This document shows, in pieces, positions 1 to 10,638 of a stretch of 64,000 nucleotides of DNA; the stretch's first letter is position 1, and every line of letters starts with the position of its first letter. Source of the DNA: Ampelocalamus luodianensis (Eukaryota > Streptophyta > Magnoliopsida > Poales > Poaceae); assembly GCA_036346255.1 (NCBI GenBank), contig CM070636.1, forward strand, positions 28,527,539 through 28,591,538. The letters are read 5' to 3'. A program made the translations under genes and the position numbers. Below the pieces are notes generated by a model. That model did not search any database and was not told the origin of the DNA. It saw only the letters and a list, made by a program, of their open reading frames with translations.

Positions 1-624
1 AGGTTAAGATGTATTGTTTTATGCAAAATTGAACCATTATGCCTTCCTGTTGCACCCTTATGCATGTACAAATCTAAATCCTTTGTATACGTTCTAACAA
101 ACACTTTCTTTTATTAGTTTGTGTAAGTCTTGCTGAGTACCTTCTGTACTCAAGGTGCTATAACCTATTGTTGCAGGTGAGGACGGTTATTTATATGAAG
201 TGCCCGTTGGCGCCGATCAGGGTGACGCTAACGAGTGAAGCTATTTCTTTCCTCCACGCAATAGCTCGGGTGATGGGGCCATTGGTGGTTTTGTCATTTT
301 ATTCGCTTCGTTGTCGGGTCTTCGTAGTGACCAAGTCACTTGATATTGTAGTACTAAACCGAATTGTAAACTGCTTAATTATGTAAATGTATGACTTGTA
401 TGTGTATGATGCAATGTTGTTTAAGGATATATGTGCAATGGTCACTGATCCTGGGAACCATCGTAAGAGATATATCCGGGAATCCTGAATATTGGGTTTG
501 TTACTTGTTAAATTTATACTTCTAGCATGATCTTTAATAAAGGGGCAGAACTGTTCCTTAATTAAGAATTATGCTACAGTATAATTTTAATTAGGTACAT
601 CTCCAATACACAGGGGTCCTCACA
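1..624 (+). mobile_element. 3' part of a plus-strand Ty3/gypsy LTR (truncated by window edge)
   Basis: The block ends GGGGTCCTCACA at 624, the reverse complement of how element D's LTR begins (TGTGAGGACC). Its body matches the end of the plus-strand LTR at 51566-53776 in order: a stretch with 'tactc' before a GTTGCAGGTG/GTTCAGGTG step, then GCAATGTTGT, then 'ggatatatgtgcaatggtc' followed by CACTGATCC(T/C)TGGGA and a 'gatatatcc' step. No tRNA-type primer site follows the end, so it is a 3' LTR or a solo LTR. The start lies outside the window. Confidence 0.7.
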
Positions 625-644
625 GTGCCCTAGTTGCACAGAGC

Positions 645-760
645 TACCAGGGGCGCGGGCAAGGAAAGTCCAGCCCCAGGGGCACAGTAATGGCGAGTCC
701 GGCCCCCAAGGGCACATGCGTGGCATGCATGTCCGGCCCCCAGGGGCATGCACGCCCCCT
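645..760. repeat. Short C/G-rich interspersed repeat
   Basis: Three to four copies of a unit containing GTCC(G/A)GCCCC(C)AGGGGCA lie at about 668, 697 and 731. Each holds a small CCCC-AGGGG palindrome. The rest of 625-1000 is AT-rich spacer containing a near-duplicate 'ttttggaataaaatttga' pair (about 793 and 830). No gene is visible in 625-1000. Confidence 0.5.
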
Positions 761-1000
761 CGCCTCGCGTCTGTCAACATTTCACGTGAAGTTTTGGAAT
801 AAAATTTGAAAATTGAAATTGACAAAATTTTGGAATAAAATTTGAGAAACTTCACAATGTAATTTGCAAATTACATAACACGCATGGTTTGGTTACGTAC
901 ATTAAAAACAACAGGATAAACAAATCAACAAACCGAAAATCACATAGGATACATGTGCGCTCTTTTGGAAAGAAAATAGGGAGGATTGGAACGAAGTTAA

Positions 1001-1701
1001 TTAGTCTTGGCAGCCCATCGATTCCTTCTCCTTGTTCGCAAACCGCTCGTGGCGCGCGATCTTGAAGGCAACCTGCTTATAGACGGCGAATTTGGAAGAT
1101 TGAATGATATTAGCATAACGTAAGGCGAAATCAATAATCAAGATGTAAATTGAACAACACTTACCTCTTTGATCCGGAATGTGCCAGGGCGATGGGTAGC
1201 ACTAGGACGACCGTCGATCTCACTAGCAGAAGCTTTCCCCTTGTTGACCGGTGCTGCTTCAATAGGGTCAGATACGTAAGGTTTCCATCATTCGAAAGTC
1301 TCGGGCCGCTTCGCGTAGTTTAGCATGTATTTCAGCTCGATGAACGCCCTATCATACATGTCCGGGCCGTTGAACCATTGAAAGAACTTGTAACGCATCT
1401 CCGGCTGCCATTATGCGTGAATGAAGTTAGGGATATGTTAAATCCAACATAAGATGTGAAAATCGATGTGTGTATAAGATTCGCTAACGAGGATGTTCCC
1501 GCACATGTAGTATGTCTGGGCGGCAGTCGCCAGGTGTATGGACTAAATGATCTTCACCGGTTCTTCGCACACACATTGCGGGCATGGAAACTCCGGTGGT
1601 ACCGACGCATCCTTCATAGAATAATCCGAGTAAGTCTTCTCCCTCTAGACAAGCCACTTGTGCTTCCGCAGCATCTTTGCATAGAAGTCCGAGTCTGACA
1701 T
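1001..1701 (-). pseudogene. GRF-type zinc-finger protein, pseudogene
   Basis: Read on the minus strand from ATG at 1701 in three exons (about 1701 to 1476, 1404-1165, 1072-1001), the frame gives a Trp/Arg-rich N-terminus, then PCPQC, YYMCGN and KFFQWFNGPDMYD. That Cys-Cys-Cys-then-FxWxDGP order is typical of the GRF zinc finger, a nucleic-acid-binding fold common in unnamed grass proteins. The second intron is clear: the exon ends in AAAGAG before gtaagtg, the acceptor is CAG at 1073-1075, and the frame then runs to TAA at 1001-1003. The first intron is less certain. Three in-frame stops break it (TAG in the WLV-x-REK stretch, TAG after KII, TGA after ETFE). Two look like C-to-T type changes (TGG or CAG to TAG). 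It lies just downstream of the MULE transposase on the same strand and may be a second ORF or cargo of that element, or an unrelated host relic. Confidence 0.6.
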
Positions 1702-1879
1702 CTCCAAGGGCAACCTAATGTTATGCTCTTGCTCATATAATAAGGGCGAGTCAGTTCAGAATAAATAGAATGCCAAAATACATACTCGTTAACATAAAAT
1801 GATGTACACAAAGGCTCAAATATTATAACACTACCTATTTACATAAAATGACGGTTCCCTAACATGCAAACAGTATAAT

Positions 1880-2312
1880 TAATTACTACATAGAATGACG
1901 CCTAGACGAGCTTGGTTTGTTGGGGCAATCCTTCATGAAGTGTCCAAGAGTCTTGCATATTCGGCACTTCCTCACATGGCTCTGGCCCCCACACAGTTGT
2001 CATCTATGTCATTTCAGAAGCACCGTGTTTGTTGTTGTCCCTTCCCAGTTGCCTTCAAGGCCATGTTTAGGCCCTATTTTACCCTTTTTGGCCAAAGATC
2101 CCTATAGTTCATGTACATGCCATAAGAGTGGAACTCAGCACTCCATGTCCCTAAAAGATGGTGCATGTCATAGTACTCGGAGATGTACGACGTAGATATC
2201 TACTTGACTTGCGCTCATGCCTTGTACACATGCGAGCATGGCCTGTGTAGGAGCTTTGTCTTGTTGTAGGTGCATGTAGCCACATCACCGAGGGTGGAAG
2301 CATGTTTTCTTT
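1880..2312 (-). pseudogene. MULE (Mutator-like) transposase, C-terminal SWIM and CCHC region, pseudogene
   Basis: On the minus strand, 2274-2230 encodes CTYNKTKLLHRPCSHV, a SWIM zinc finger (CxC...CxH) whose second Cys has become Tyr. It is followed by the aromatic stretch YYDMHHLLGTWSAEF and YRDLWPKRVK that sits after the SWIM domain in plant MULE transposases. Further on, 1966-1925 encodes a CX2CX4HX4C knuckle (CRICKTLGHFMKDC) in another frame. Several in-frame stops (after VYKA, QVK, KRVK) and at least one frameshift show it is dead. The catalytic DDE domain would lie upstream, across the assembly gap at 2313. FAR1-type proteins share the SWIM finger, but the post-SWIM stretch and the knuckle favour a MULE. 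Confidence 0.75.
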
Positions 2313-2412
2313 NNNNNNNNNNNNNNNNNNNNNNNNNNNNNNNNNNNNNNNNNNNNNNNNNNNNNNNNNNNNNNNNNNNNNNNNNNNNNNNNNNNNNNNN
2401 NNNNNNNNNNNN
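2313..2412. other. Assembly gap (100 N)
   Basis: Exactly 100 N, the usual placeholder for a gap of unknown size. Left of it is MULE sequence; right of it is the C-terminal integrase region of gypsy element A. A's remaining pol end, polypurine tract and 3' LTR (about 3.2 kb) are absent from the left contig. Confidence 0.95.
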
Positions 2413-3480
2413 ATTCTAGGTGATAAGCTACCTCTCACGCTTTGCCAAAATCTTGTATGGCCCAATATATGCAGGTGCGAGTTTACCTTTAGTGCGGAAT
2501 CTCCTCACACCTGCGAGTGGGGTAACTCGAGATAGACAACATCTCCTACCTCAAAGTTCAATTCCCTCCGACGATTATCGGCATAACTCTTACATCGGGA
2601 TTGGGCTACCTTGGGCGCTCGGATAGTTTTACTTTACTTTCGCTTCTTTGATCAACTCAGTCCGAGGAGTTGGCGCTCTCCCCCGATCCCAAAGGAGCGG
2701 GGTCGGCATTTCTACCATCTGAGCTTCAAAGGGAGCCATCGCAAAGCGGCTTGGTAGCTATTATTGTATGAGAACTCGCGCGTATGGCAGATCCTTGTCC
2801 CAACCTTTTCCGAAATCCAAGGCACAGGCTCGAAGCATGTCTTCAAGAATTTGGTTGGTGCGTTCTGTCTGACCATCGGTCTGAGGATGATACGCCGTGC
2901 TGAAGTTGAGTCGGGTTCCCAAGGCTTCATCGCACTCTTCGAGCAGTAAATGGCGAGATCCTCGGTCAGACACAATCTTTTTGGGTACTCCATGCAAGCA
3001 GACGATTTTGGCCATGTACAACTCTGCTAGCTTGCTACTCTGGTAGGTGGTCTTGACAGGAATAAAGTGAGCTACTTTAGTTAACCGGTCAATTACTACC
3101 CAGATGGAGTCATATCCCGATTGGGTCCTGGAAGTCGATGATGAAGTCCATACCAACCTCTTCCCACTTCCACTCGGGAATTGGTAATGGCCGCAATGCA
3201 GACCCGTGGTCTTTGGTGTTGTGCCTTAACCCTTTGGTGAGCGTCACAACGAGAAGTCAGCAATTTCACGCTTCATGCTGACCCACCAATACTTCTCTTT
3301 TAAGTCCTGGTACATTTTGGTGCTACCGGGATGAATGGAATATGGCGACTCATGAGCTTCTTTCAGAATCGCCTCCTTTATTTCCTGCTGGTTGGGCACA
3401 CAGATGCGGTCTCCGAACCACACTGTCCCTTGTTCATCCTCGGAGAAGCCTGGAGCTTTGCCTCTTCTCATATTCTTCTT
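2413..3480 (-). pseudogene. Element A integrase, pseudogene
   Basis: Integrase joins the cDNA copy of the element to chromosomal DNA. Minus-strand pieces in order: at 3471-3244 the N-terminal zinc-binding part with HESPYSIHPG (the two His), but the CxxC half falls in a damaged stretch around 3160-3243. At 3156-2761 is the core with the acidic triad: Asp in IWVVIDRLTK, Asp in IVSDRG, Glu in QTERTNQ. At 2500-2416 is KLAPAYIGPYKI, the GPY/F motif of the C-terminal domain. The frame shifts at least three times, including just after SDRG where the usual F-T-S-x-F-W stretch is scrambled. The chromodomain expected after GPY/F lies beyond the gap. Confidence 0.85.
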
Positions 3481-4805
3481 GATTTCTTGGATATCTTCAT
3501 CTTATCGCTTTGTTACGATCGATCTGAAGAGTCGGTTGAACTTCTAAAGCGTTTACGCAACCATGATTGACAATCTCCAGATTCAGGTGCTTCAGCTCTT
3601 CATACAGCTCTGGCTGATTTTGTTGCACCATGATGGTGTTGCAATATGTTTTTCTGCTCAAGGCATCAGCTACCACATTGGCTTTGCCCGGATGATAATG
3701 GATTCCGAGATCGTAATCCTTTATCAATTCCAACCATCTCCTCATCGGAGATTGAGCTCGATCTGCGTGAATATGTATTTCGGGCTTTTATGGTCCGTGA
3801 AAATCTCACGTGATTTACCAATAAGGTAATGCGCGCGATTTTTGAGCATGCACAATTGTCGCTAACTCCGGATCATGAGTCGGGTAATTCCTTCGTGCGG
3901 CCTCAAGCTGCCGGATGCATAAGCTACAACTTTGCCTTCCTGCATCAGTACACATCCGAGGCCTTGACGAGATGCGTCACAAAAGATCTCAAAATCCTTG
4001 CGGATGTCCGGTAATATTAACACCGGTGCTGAGACTAGCCTCCTTTTTAGTTCTTGGAAACTTTCTTCACATGCGCTTGACCACTCAAACTTCTTCTCTT
4101 TCTTGGTTGAGTCATGGGTTTCTTGATCTCGAAAACCTTCGATGAACCGCGATAATAGCTGCGGTCAAGGAAACTTCTCACCTCGGTGGCGATGCAGGTT
4201 GTTTCGATCCATTCGCCTCAACCTTGGCAGGGTCTACTGCAATACCTCCTGCGGATACAATGTGTCCAAGGAATGCAACTTGACTTAGCCAGAATTCACT
4301 CTTGCTGAATTTGGCATAAAGTCGGTGCTCCCTGAGCTTGTCTAGGATCATTCGGAGATGCTCTTCATGCTCTTCTTCGTCCTTGAATAGATGAGGATAT
4401 CGTCAATAAAGACGACTACGAATTTATCCAGGAATTCCATGAACACCTTGTTCATCATATTCATGAAGTAGGCAGGGGCATTGGTTAGTCCGAAGGACAT
4501 TACTGTAAATTCATACAGTCCATATCTGGTGGTGAAGGCGGTCTTTGGAATATCTTCGGTCGATCTTGATTGGTGATAACCGGATCTCGATCAATCTTGA
4601 AGACGCTTGCTCCCTTGGTGATCGAGCAGATCATCAATTCGCAACGGTACTTGTTCTTGATTGTTACTTCGTTGAGTGATCTATAATCAACGCACATTCT
4701 CATACTATTGTCTTTCTTCTTGACAAAGCGATCGGGCTCCCCATGGTGAGGAGCTGGGTCGAATGTACCCTTTCTCGCGATTCTTCAATTTGTTTCTTGA
4801 TTACG
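3481..4805 (-). pseudogene. Element A reverse transcriptase and RNase H, pseudogene
   Basis: RT copies the element RNA into DNA, and RNase H removes the RNA strand. Minus-strand fragments: MRMCVDYRSLNEVTIKNKY at 4703-4647 (RT finger region), the FVVVFIDDI catalytic Asp-Asp motif near 4420-4394, and RNase H pieces from about 3950 (YASRQLE-like) to 3497 (RRWLELIKDYDLGIHYHPGK then NVVADALSRK). Stops and frameshifts fall between each block. Order and motifs agree with element D, where the same domains are nearly continuous. Confidence 0.85.
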
Positions 4806-5501
4806 CTAACTTTCGTTGGCAGGCATTCTGTAAGCCCTTTTCGAGATCGGAGCTGTCCCGGGGACTAGATCAATTAGGAACATGATGTCCCTATCCGGTG
4901 GCATGCCGGGTAGATCATCTGGAAAGACGTCGGGATACTCTCGTGCTACGGGTATGTCTTCAAGTTTCACTTCCTTCAAGCTGGTGAGTATGGAACTTCC
5001 TCCGGTACGAGTCTTGGGTTTGAATTCAACAGATAGGCCTTGGTCATTTGTGAGGGTGATGGATCTATTGGCACAGTCTATTTGACCGTGGTTTTTGGCT
5101 AGCCAGTCCATTCCAAGTATTACATCCAGGCCTTGGGAGTGTAACACTATCAGATCTGCTAGAAAGGATACTCCGGATATCTCAAGGGTAAGATTTGAGC
5201 AAAGAGAATTTGTTCTCATTTCCGAGCCCGGGGAATGAATTATCATGGGGGTAGCTAAGGAGGATACCGGTAACCCATATTTTCCCACAAACTTATTTGA
5301 CACGAAAGAATGTGAAGCTCCGGAATCAAATAAGACAGATGCTGGTACTGAATTAACGAGGAACATACCAAGAACAACATCTGGCGCTGCCTGAGCTTCC
5401 TCGGCGGTGACATGGTTCACCCGTCCCTTGGTGAACTGGCCTGCGGGTCGGTTGGTGCCGCCGGTAGTTGCAACTCCTGAGGTTGGCCTTGCTGGTGCCA
5501 A
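4806..5501 (-). pseudogene. Element A aspartic protease and RT N-terminus (open fragment)
   Basis: A 231-codon open stretch. Around residues 55-65 it has VLFDSGASHSFVS, the retroviral-type aspartic protease active site (Asp-Ser-Gly), which cuts the polyprotein. LDVILGMDWL follows about 70 residues later (flap/second motif), then YPDVFPDDLPGMPPDRD and GTAPISKRAYRMP, the linker that leads into RT in chromoviruses. The frame stops right after RMPANE where RT should continue, so this is an undamaged segment of a broken pol. The first residues are only the first in-frame start, not a real N-terminus. Confidence 0.85.
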
Positions 5502-6531
5502 ACCTTGCCGCTTCCGGGCATTTATTGGCGTAATTCCCGTCCTCGTTGCGGTGGAAGCACGTTACTCGGCCGAGGAGGTAGAGTGCTTGGTGAAGCGCCC
5601 TCTGACGAAGTGCCACGGAAGTTGGAGGTTGGAGCGGCTGTGGCGGTGCTAGAAATCACGAGGCGTGGAAGATTGGAACTTCCCACGTTCTTGTGGGCTG
5701 CGTGTAGTGAAGCGAGGTTTGGGCGGACCTCGGCGTTGAACCTTTGGCGGCCATCCTCCGCTACGGTTCTCCATTTCTGCGTGTTTGGCCTCTGCTGATA
5801 GCTTTATCCACCAAGCTTTGAAAGTCGGTGAAATTTTGAGAGATAAGTTGGACAGAAATATCATCGTTTAGGCCTTCGGGAACCTTTCTGTCTCGTCCTC
5901 ATCTCGCTCGTCGGTGGGCGTAGCGGGCAAGTTGATTGAAGCGGTGAAGATACTCATTCACCGTTCGGTTGCCTTGGCGCGATGCGTGGAACTCCTTCTT
6001 CTTGATGTCATCATCCCGCGGAATGTGTGCATGACGGAAGGCTTTACAAAGTTGGCCCATGAAATGGATTGAGCATCATCATGGCGTGCGAGAATTGTCC
6101 CACCATTCTGATGCGGGGCCAGTCAGTTGGTGAGAGGCAAACAGAACCCTCTCACGATCAGAGCACTGACTGATGTCCAATTTCTTTCCAATAGCCCGAA
6201 GCCAGTCGTCGGCGTCCATTGGTTCAGTACTGCTCGAGAACGTCGGCGGGCGCATCCTCATAAACTCTGACATAGTCAGCCTTTGATTATGTTGAGGTGG
6301 AGTCGGAACTGCTGCTGCTACAGTGGCGGCCTGAGCATTCTGCACATTTTGCAGAGATTGGGCGAGAAGGTCAATCAGATGGGTCTGATTGGCCATCATC
6401 TGGCGCCAATCGGGTCCTTCTGCCGGTGGTGGTGGTGGCTGTGGAATGTGGTTATTCTGATGATCCGCCTGATCGTTTCCTTGTCCTTCGGCACTGCTGC
6501 TGCCGTTGCCGTTTCTGCGGGTGGTCACCAT
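5502..6531 (-). pseudogene. Element A gag, pseudogene
   Basis: Gag is the capsid-like structural protein that packages element RNA. The likely start is the ATG at 6531 (MVTTRRNGNGSSS), chosen because low-complexity gag N-termini of this type begin so; the open frame itself runs further upstream. A Gln/Pro-rich stretch is followed by SEFMRMRPPTFSSS, DADDWLRAIGKKLD and the ASEWWDN motif of the retrotransposon gag domain. The frame breaks near 6080. Further pieces continue to about 5560, where the zinc knuckle reads CFHRNEDGNYANKC: its second Cys is Arg and its His is Asn, so it should no longer bind zinc. Confidence 0.8.
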
Positions 6532-6737
6532 CTGCGGGATCCTCCAAGGATTTAGATAAGATGGTAGAGATTCAAAGGGGATAAATCTAAAATAGCCCAA
6601 GAACCAATAAACACACAACAAAGAACCAACTTTTCAAAATAGTTCTTTTATTCATTTATTTTATTAATGGATTATGGCTATCACAAGGGTAATTGATAGC
6701 TCATAATTCGCGACTAACGTACGGACTAATGAAGCAT

Positions 6738-7299
6738 CTATGGGGTACTGGGGGTATAGTCTATCTCATTGGAGCTACCCTCGCCAGCCTTGTATCTAGC
6801 CAGTTCTGCTTCCAATGCCTTGATCCTTGCTTCTGCGTACTCCAAGCCGTCTTGGCGGTCGCGAGTCCTCGAGTATTTCCGTGGCGTAGTCCATGCGCCG
6901 TTAAGTCCACAGTGCGTTAGCTCGGGGGAATCTTCTTCCTTGGCGGTGCGGAAGACGCTGTCGAGTCTGGTCGGCAAATGCATCGGGTAATAGTGAAATC
7001 CGGTGCCGTTGAGGTAGCGGTCGTAGCTGTGGCGGAGTCGACGAAGCGCTTCTCTTTGCATCTTGAATACCATCCGCAAAGGTGTCGCGTCGATCGGGCG
7101 TGGAAGGTATGGAAAACCGTGTTGGCGGCATGTCGGAGTAAACCAATACTTCCACCCTCCGAGGTGTCGTTCTCCCACCTTATACCGATAGCCCGGAGCG
7201 TTGGCCTCTTCTTGTAGTCCGGTGTTGCATCACTTCGGAGAAGTTCAGCCCGATGTCGTGCAATGACTCAGTGAGAGATGGCGTCCCGTACCTCGCCAT
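6738..7299 (-). CDS. Extra ORF in the leader of element A, upstream of gag (unknown function, one frameshift)
   Basis: Between the primer site (7437) and gag (6531), the sense strand holds an open frame. It starts at ATG 7299 (MARYGTPSLTESLHDIGL), shifts frame once near 7215, then runs 146 codons without a stop to 6738. Visible features are GGWKYWFTPTCRQHGFPYLP, a Leu/Arg-rich middle (REALRRLRHSYDRYL), FRTAKEEDSPELTH, and a C-terminal segment (EYAEARIKALEAELARYKAG) with Leu/Ile/Ala at heptad spacing, suggesting a coiled coil. I do not recognise a named domain. Elements B and D have no comparable frame in their leaders. It may be an element accessory protein or a captured host exon. The single frameshift could be decay or an assembly error. 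Confidence 0.55.
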
Positions 7300-7436
7300 C
7301 TACAATTTTGAGGAATAGATGAGTCGATAACCGTTTTGAAGAGAAGGGTTGAGAAATGACTGGATAGACTCAAAATAGTTTTAGTTTTGAAAATAAGTCC
7401 TTAGGACATTTGTGGGGCCCGACCTACGATCGATAT

Positions 7437-7448
7437 GGCTCGATACCA
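7437..7448 (-). other. Primer-binding site of element A
   Basis: On the minus strand this reads TGGTATCGAGCC, close to the initiator-Met tRNA primer complement TGGTATCAGAGC used by most plant LTR elements. It sits three bases inside the LTR edge at 7452. Confidence 0.8.
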
Positions 7449-7451
7449 CTT

Positions 7452-10400
7452 TGTCGAACCCGGAGCGAAGGATCCCGAATTCTGTGTTTATACACTAGTC
7501 CAGGATTTCCAGTGTACGGTCATCAAAAGTGATAGCAAAATCATATCACGCTCTTTATTAATATTATCTCGAGTTTTATTACAAACTGGGCCTGAGGCCA
7601 AATGGAAAGAAATAACACAGCGGAAAAAGTAGTAGTAGACCACACGACTTGCCACAGGCAATCGTGCGAGGACGTAACCTATTAAATCAGTCCTCACCGT
7701 CCTGATAGAGGTCTTCTCCTGAATAAAGATTATTCAGCAAGAGTAAGCACAACTACCGTGCTTGCAAGTTACACCCAATATTGAAGATTAATGCATGCAT
7801 AGGGTAAACAAAGGATAACTGGCAGGGTTGTTTTGCATAAACAGCATTTTCAAATTAAATACCATTAATAGTTTTCTAAGGCCAATTTTAATAACATAGT
7901 TGAAATCGGTGATTGAGATGACAATGAATCGTGGATAACCTCCAATAAATGAATAGTGAAGGATACCCTCCGACACTCAGCTAACTGCCCAATTTTACCA
8001 TAGGATTATCCATCCTAAAGACATCTGTGAAATCATTTTATAAACCAAAACAAGTCTAACTTAGAGTGGCTTTGCTAGCATGTCCATGACAGCGGACGCT
8101 ATTCGAATAGTTTCTACTCTGCGAGTTTGTACAGCTTTACCCACACGAGATAATATGCTTTAATGTCGGCCAATGCACGCTTCGGGCGTGTGACTAAGCA
8201 ATTATCATGAGGCCGTTACAAAGCAATATCTTAATGTATTTATGCCGCTAAGGTTTCACTACCATTGGACTAACCATCCTCGTGAGCCCCTCTTGCGCGG
8301 TGGGACTAATGTCTAACCAACACCCACACATACAACATAGCATAAATATCACTAAGATACCACAGATTATTTAGCCAAATCTGTCCCATTCGGACATGTG
8401 GTGGTACGGTAGGCGTAGCAAAATACGCTCAAAGACCGGTCCTTAAGCGACTTGGCGACTTTCCATTTAAATAAACCCATGGGCGTAATCCTAACAGTTA
8501 GGCCGTGCATGAACTGCACCCACCATACATCCATCACGCCCAAGTCCAAACCCATTTTATTTTGTTTAGAGTGAAAAACTCATAAAAGCCTTAGTGGTAA
8601 AACAATACCACCGAAACAATTTAAAATCAAATTGTAAAGGATTTGACTAAACCTTCCCCAAATAAAAGTGGTCTAAGCATGGCTAAGCATATGTCAAATT
8701 TTAATATAACTTTGCCTAAGGGTGTCATGGTATTCATATTCAAAAATCAAATTGGCCATACAATGGAGATTGGAGTAACTATGTATAAACAGGACTTTTT
8801 AACAAGTATATAAACATATGCATGCAATAGTAATTTTAAAACAGGAATTAAATAATTTAAAATACTGGGAACAATATGATCAATAGTGTAACTTGCCTTC
8901 GTTGAAGTCTTGAAATTCTAAATCGTCGGAAGGATCTAACTCTCCGGAGTCGTCGAGGTCTATACGTGAAATTACGACAAAATCAACTCAAATTCAAATA
9001 AATTCAAAAAGACAAATCAAATTAACTCCAAATTGAAATATTTTAGTTTAGTTAGCTAGATTATGAATTTACACAAATTTTGCAATTTGAACCACCCAAT
9101 TTGGAGTTCTTATGCAAAAGTTATGATTTTTAGAAGTTTAATACAAAATCTGGAATTTTAATTGAATTTTCTGAATTATTTTTCTAAAGGAAATTCTATT
9201 TATTATATAGTGGCGCTTGGTGATGAATTTTCTAGGATTTAAAGAATTAAAAGAATTCTCGACAAGCGGGCCCACGTGTCACGAACCACGGCTCATGGTG
9301 GACTTATTCCACCGGCGTGTGTGGGCGATGCGGTGGACCCGCCACGCGGCTTGCCGACACGCGGCAGCCACGTAAACTTCTTTGGTCGAGATGGGCCCGG
9401 ACCGCGCGGCGTGGCGAGCCACGTCGGCTCGGTGGCGGCGATGTTAGGGCTCGAGCTTCGGCGTTCTCGCGCGGCGAGCCAAATGGTCGTCGCAAAATGA
9501 AGGCGGTGCGATCGCGATGCTAGGCACTACCTTGCGGTGGCGGGCGTGGCGAGGTGGCGGCGGCGCCGAGAGCGGCGGTTTGAGGTCGGCGGCGGCGAAG
9601 GTGTTCCCGAGGCCCTTTGGCGAGGTGGATAGCGGTACTAGCTGCGGCGACAAAGCGATGACAATGGTCTTGACAATGAGGCGGAGGAGCCGGTGGCGGC
9701 GAACACGGGCTCGAAGCTTTGCGGTCGCCGCGAAGAACTCGGTCCGGCGCTTCAAGCGGAGGAGGGCTATGGATGGTGGCTTTGAGGTGCGGTGAAGGCG
9801 CGCTCGCGCACCTATTTATAGAGCGCGGGCATGGATGGTTCAGCGTGGGCGCACGGTCGTGCGCACGGCGGCGATGAATCGGGATTTGGGGCTACGGGGA
9901 TGGAAAGACACGGCCGTGTGAGGCGGGCGGTCGGGGACTTCAATGCGCGAGATTTGGTGATTTGCCCGGATTTAGCCGTGTATGGAAGGTTCTCGATTTG
10001 TATCCATGGCGGCTTGGCGGCAAGAAAGGAAGGTAGAGGAAGAAGAAGGAAAGGAGGAAGGCGATTGAAGTACGTCAGATTTTGATCGAGCGGTTGAGAT
10101 TAGATGGGGTGAAGCGGTAAGTTGGGTTTGGGCGTAGCCGTTGGATGTAGATCTAACGGTCACGGTCGTTGGGATGTTCGAGTAGTCCGAATGTTTTATT
10201 GAGTTTTGGCCGTTGGATTTAGATCCAGCGGTGGACAGGTCAAGTGGTGCGAAGCAGAGAGCGGCGGTGGGACGATGTCGGTGAGGAGGAGGAGGAGCGC
10301 GGTGGGTGAGTGCGGGCGCGTCTTGTGAGAAAAGGTGCAGGCAGTGGGTTTCGGCCCATTGACTGTTTGGGGGTTTTCTTTTGGTTTTCGATTAAAATAA

Positions 10401-10638
10401 TTGCTGATAATTCAATTAGGCTTTAGAATATAGTAATTTAAGTCCAAAAATTCTGAGAAAATTCACAGAAATTCTCTGGAGTATTTAGGACTTAAATAAA
10501 ATATTTCCAGCTATTTTGTGGTAATATATTTTGCACATAAATTTGTTTAGCTTTAATTTAATTAAGGAAAGCTTTTGAAAAACCAGAAAATCCACAAAAT
10601 ACATAAATTTTAATTTCTTCAAAATTTGGGTTGTTACA
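7452..10638 (-). mobile_element. Element A 5' LTR (3187 bp)
   Basis: Bounded on the minus strand by TGTAACAACCC (from 10638) and a TGTCG-complement CA end next to the primer site (7452). The right edge is fixed by the switch to B sequence at 10639. It contains the three blocks shared with other gypsy LTRs (8099-8110, 8675-8689, 8861-8882). The middle (9300-10330) is GC-rich and gives several long overlapping frames on both strands that I regard as chance. TAAGT at 10639-10643 is the presumed right copy of a 5-bp target duplication; its partner is not in the window. Confidence 0.85.
9813..9820 (-). promoter_or_regulatory. Putative TATA box of element A LTR
   Basis: TATAAATA on the minus strand in a CTATAAATAGG context, inside the LTR and followed in the sense direction by a GC-rich stretch. 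The related solo LTR has the same box at 61613-61620. Confidence 0.5.

Larger units (their letters stand above)
2413..10638 (-). mobile_element. Element A: Ty3/gypsy (Tekay/Del-like chromovirus), 5' LTR plus degraded gag-pol
   Basis: The minus-strand order is 5' LTR (10638-7452), primer site, extra ORF, gag, protease, RT, RNase H, integrase, i.e. the gypsy order with integrase last. Gag and pol motifs resemble element D (DADDWLR in gag, DDLPGMPP before RT). The 3' LTR is missing because the contig stops at 2413. A was inserted into the 3' LTR of element B: the sequence right of its LTR (TAAGTGCACC at 10639) continues B's LTR exactly as in the uninterrupted copy at 27866. Numerous stops and frameshifts mean it cannot act on its own. 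Confidence 0.9.

Noticed and set aside
9304..10085. Several frames of 60-100 codons in A's LTR (9276-10085, both strands)
   Set aside because: GC-rich LTR sequence opens frames on both strands at once. None shows a domain or a related frame in the solo LTR.
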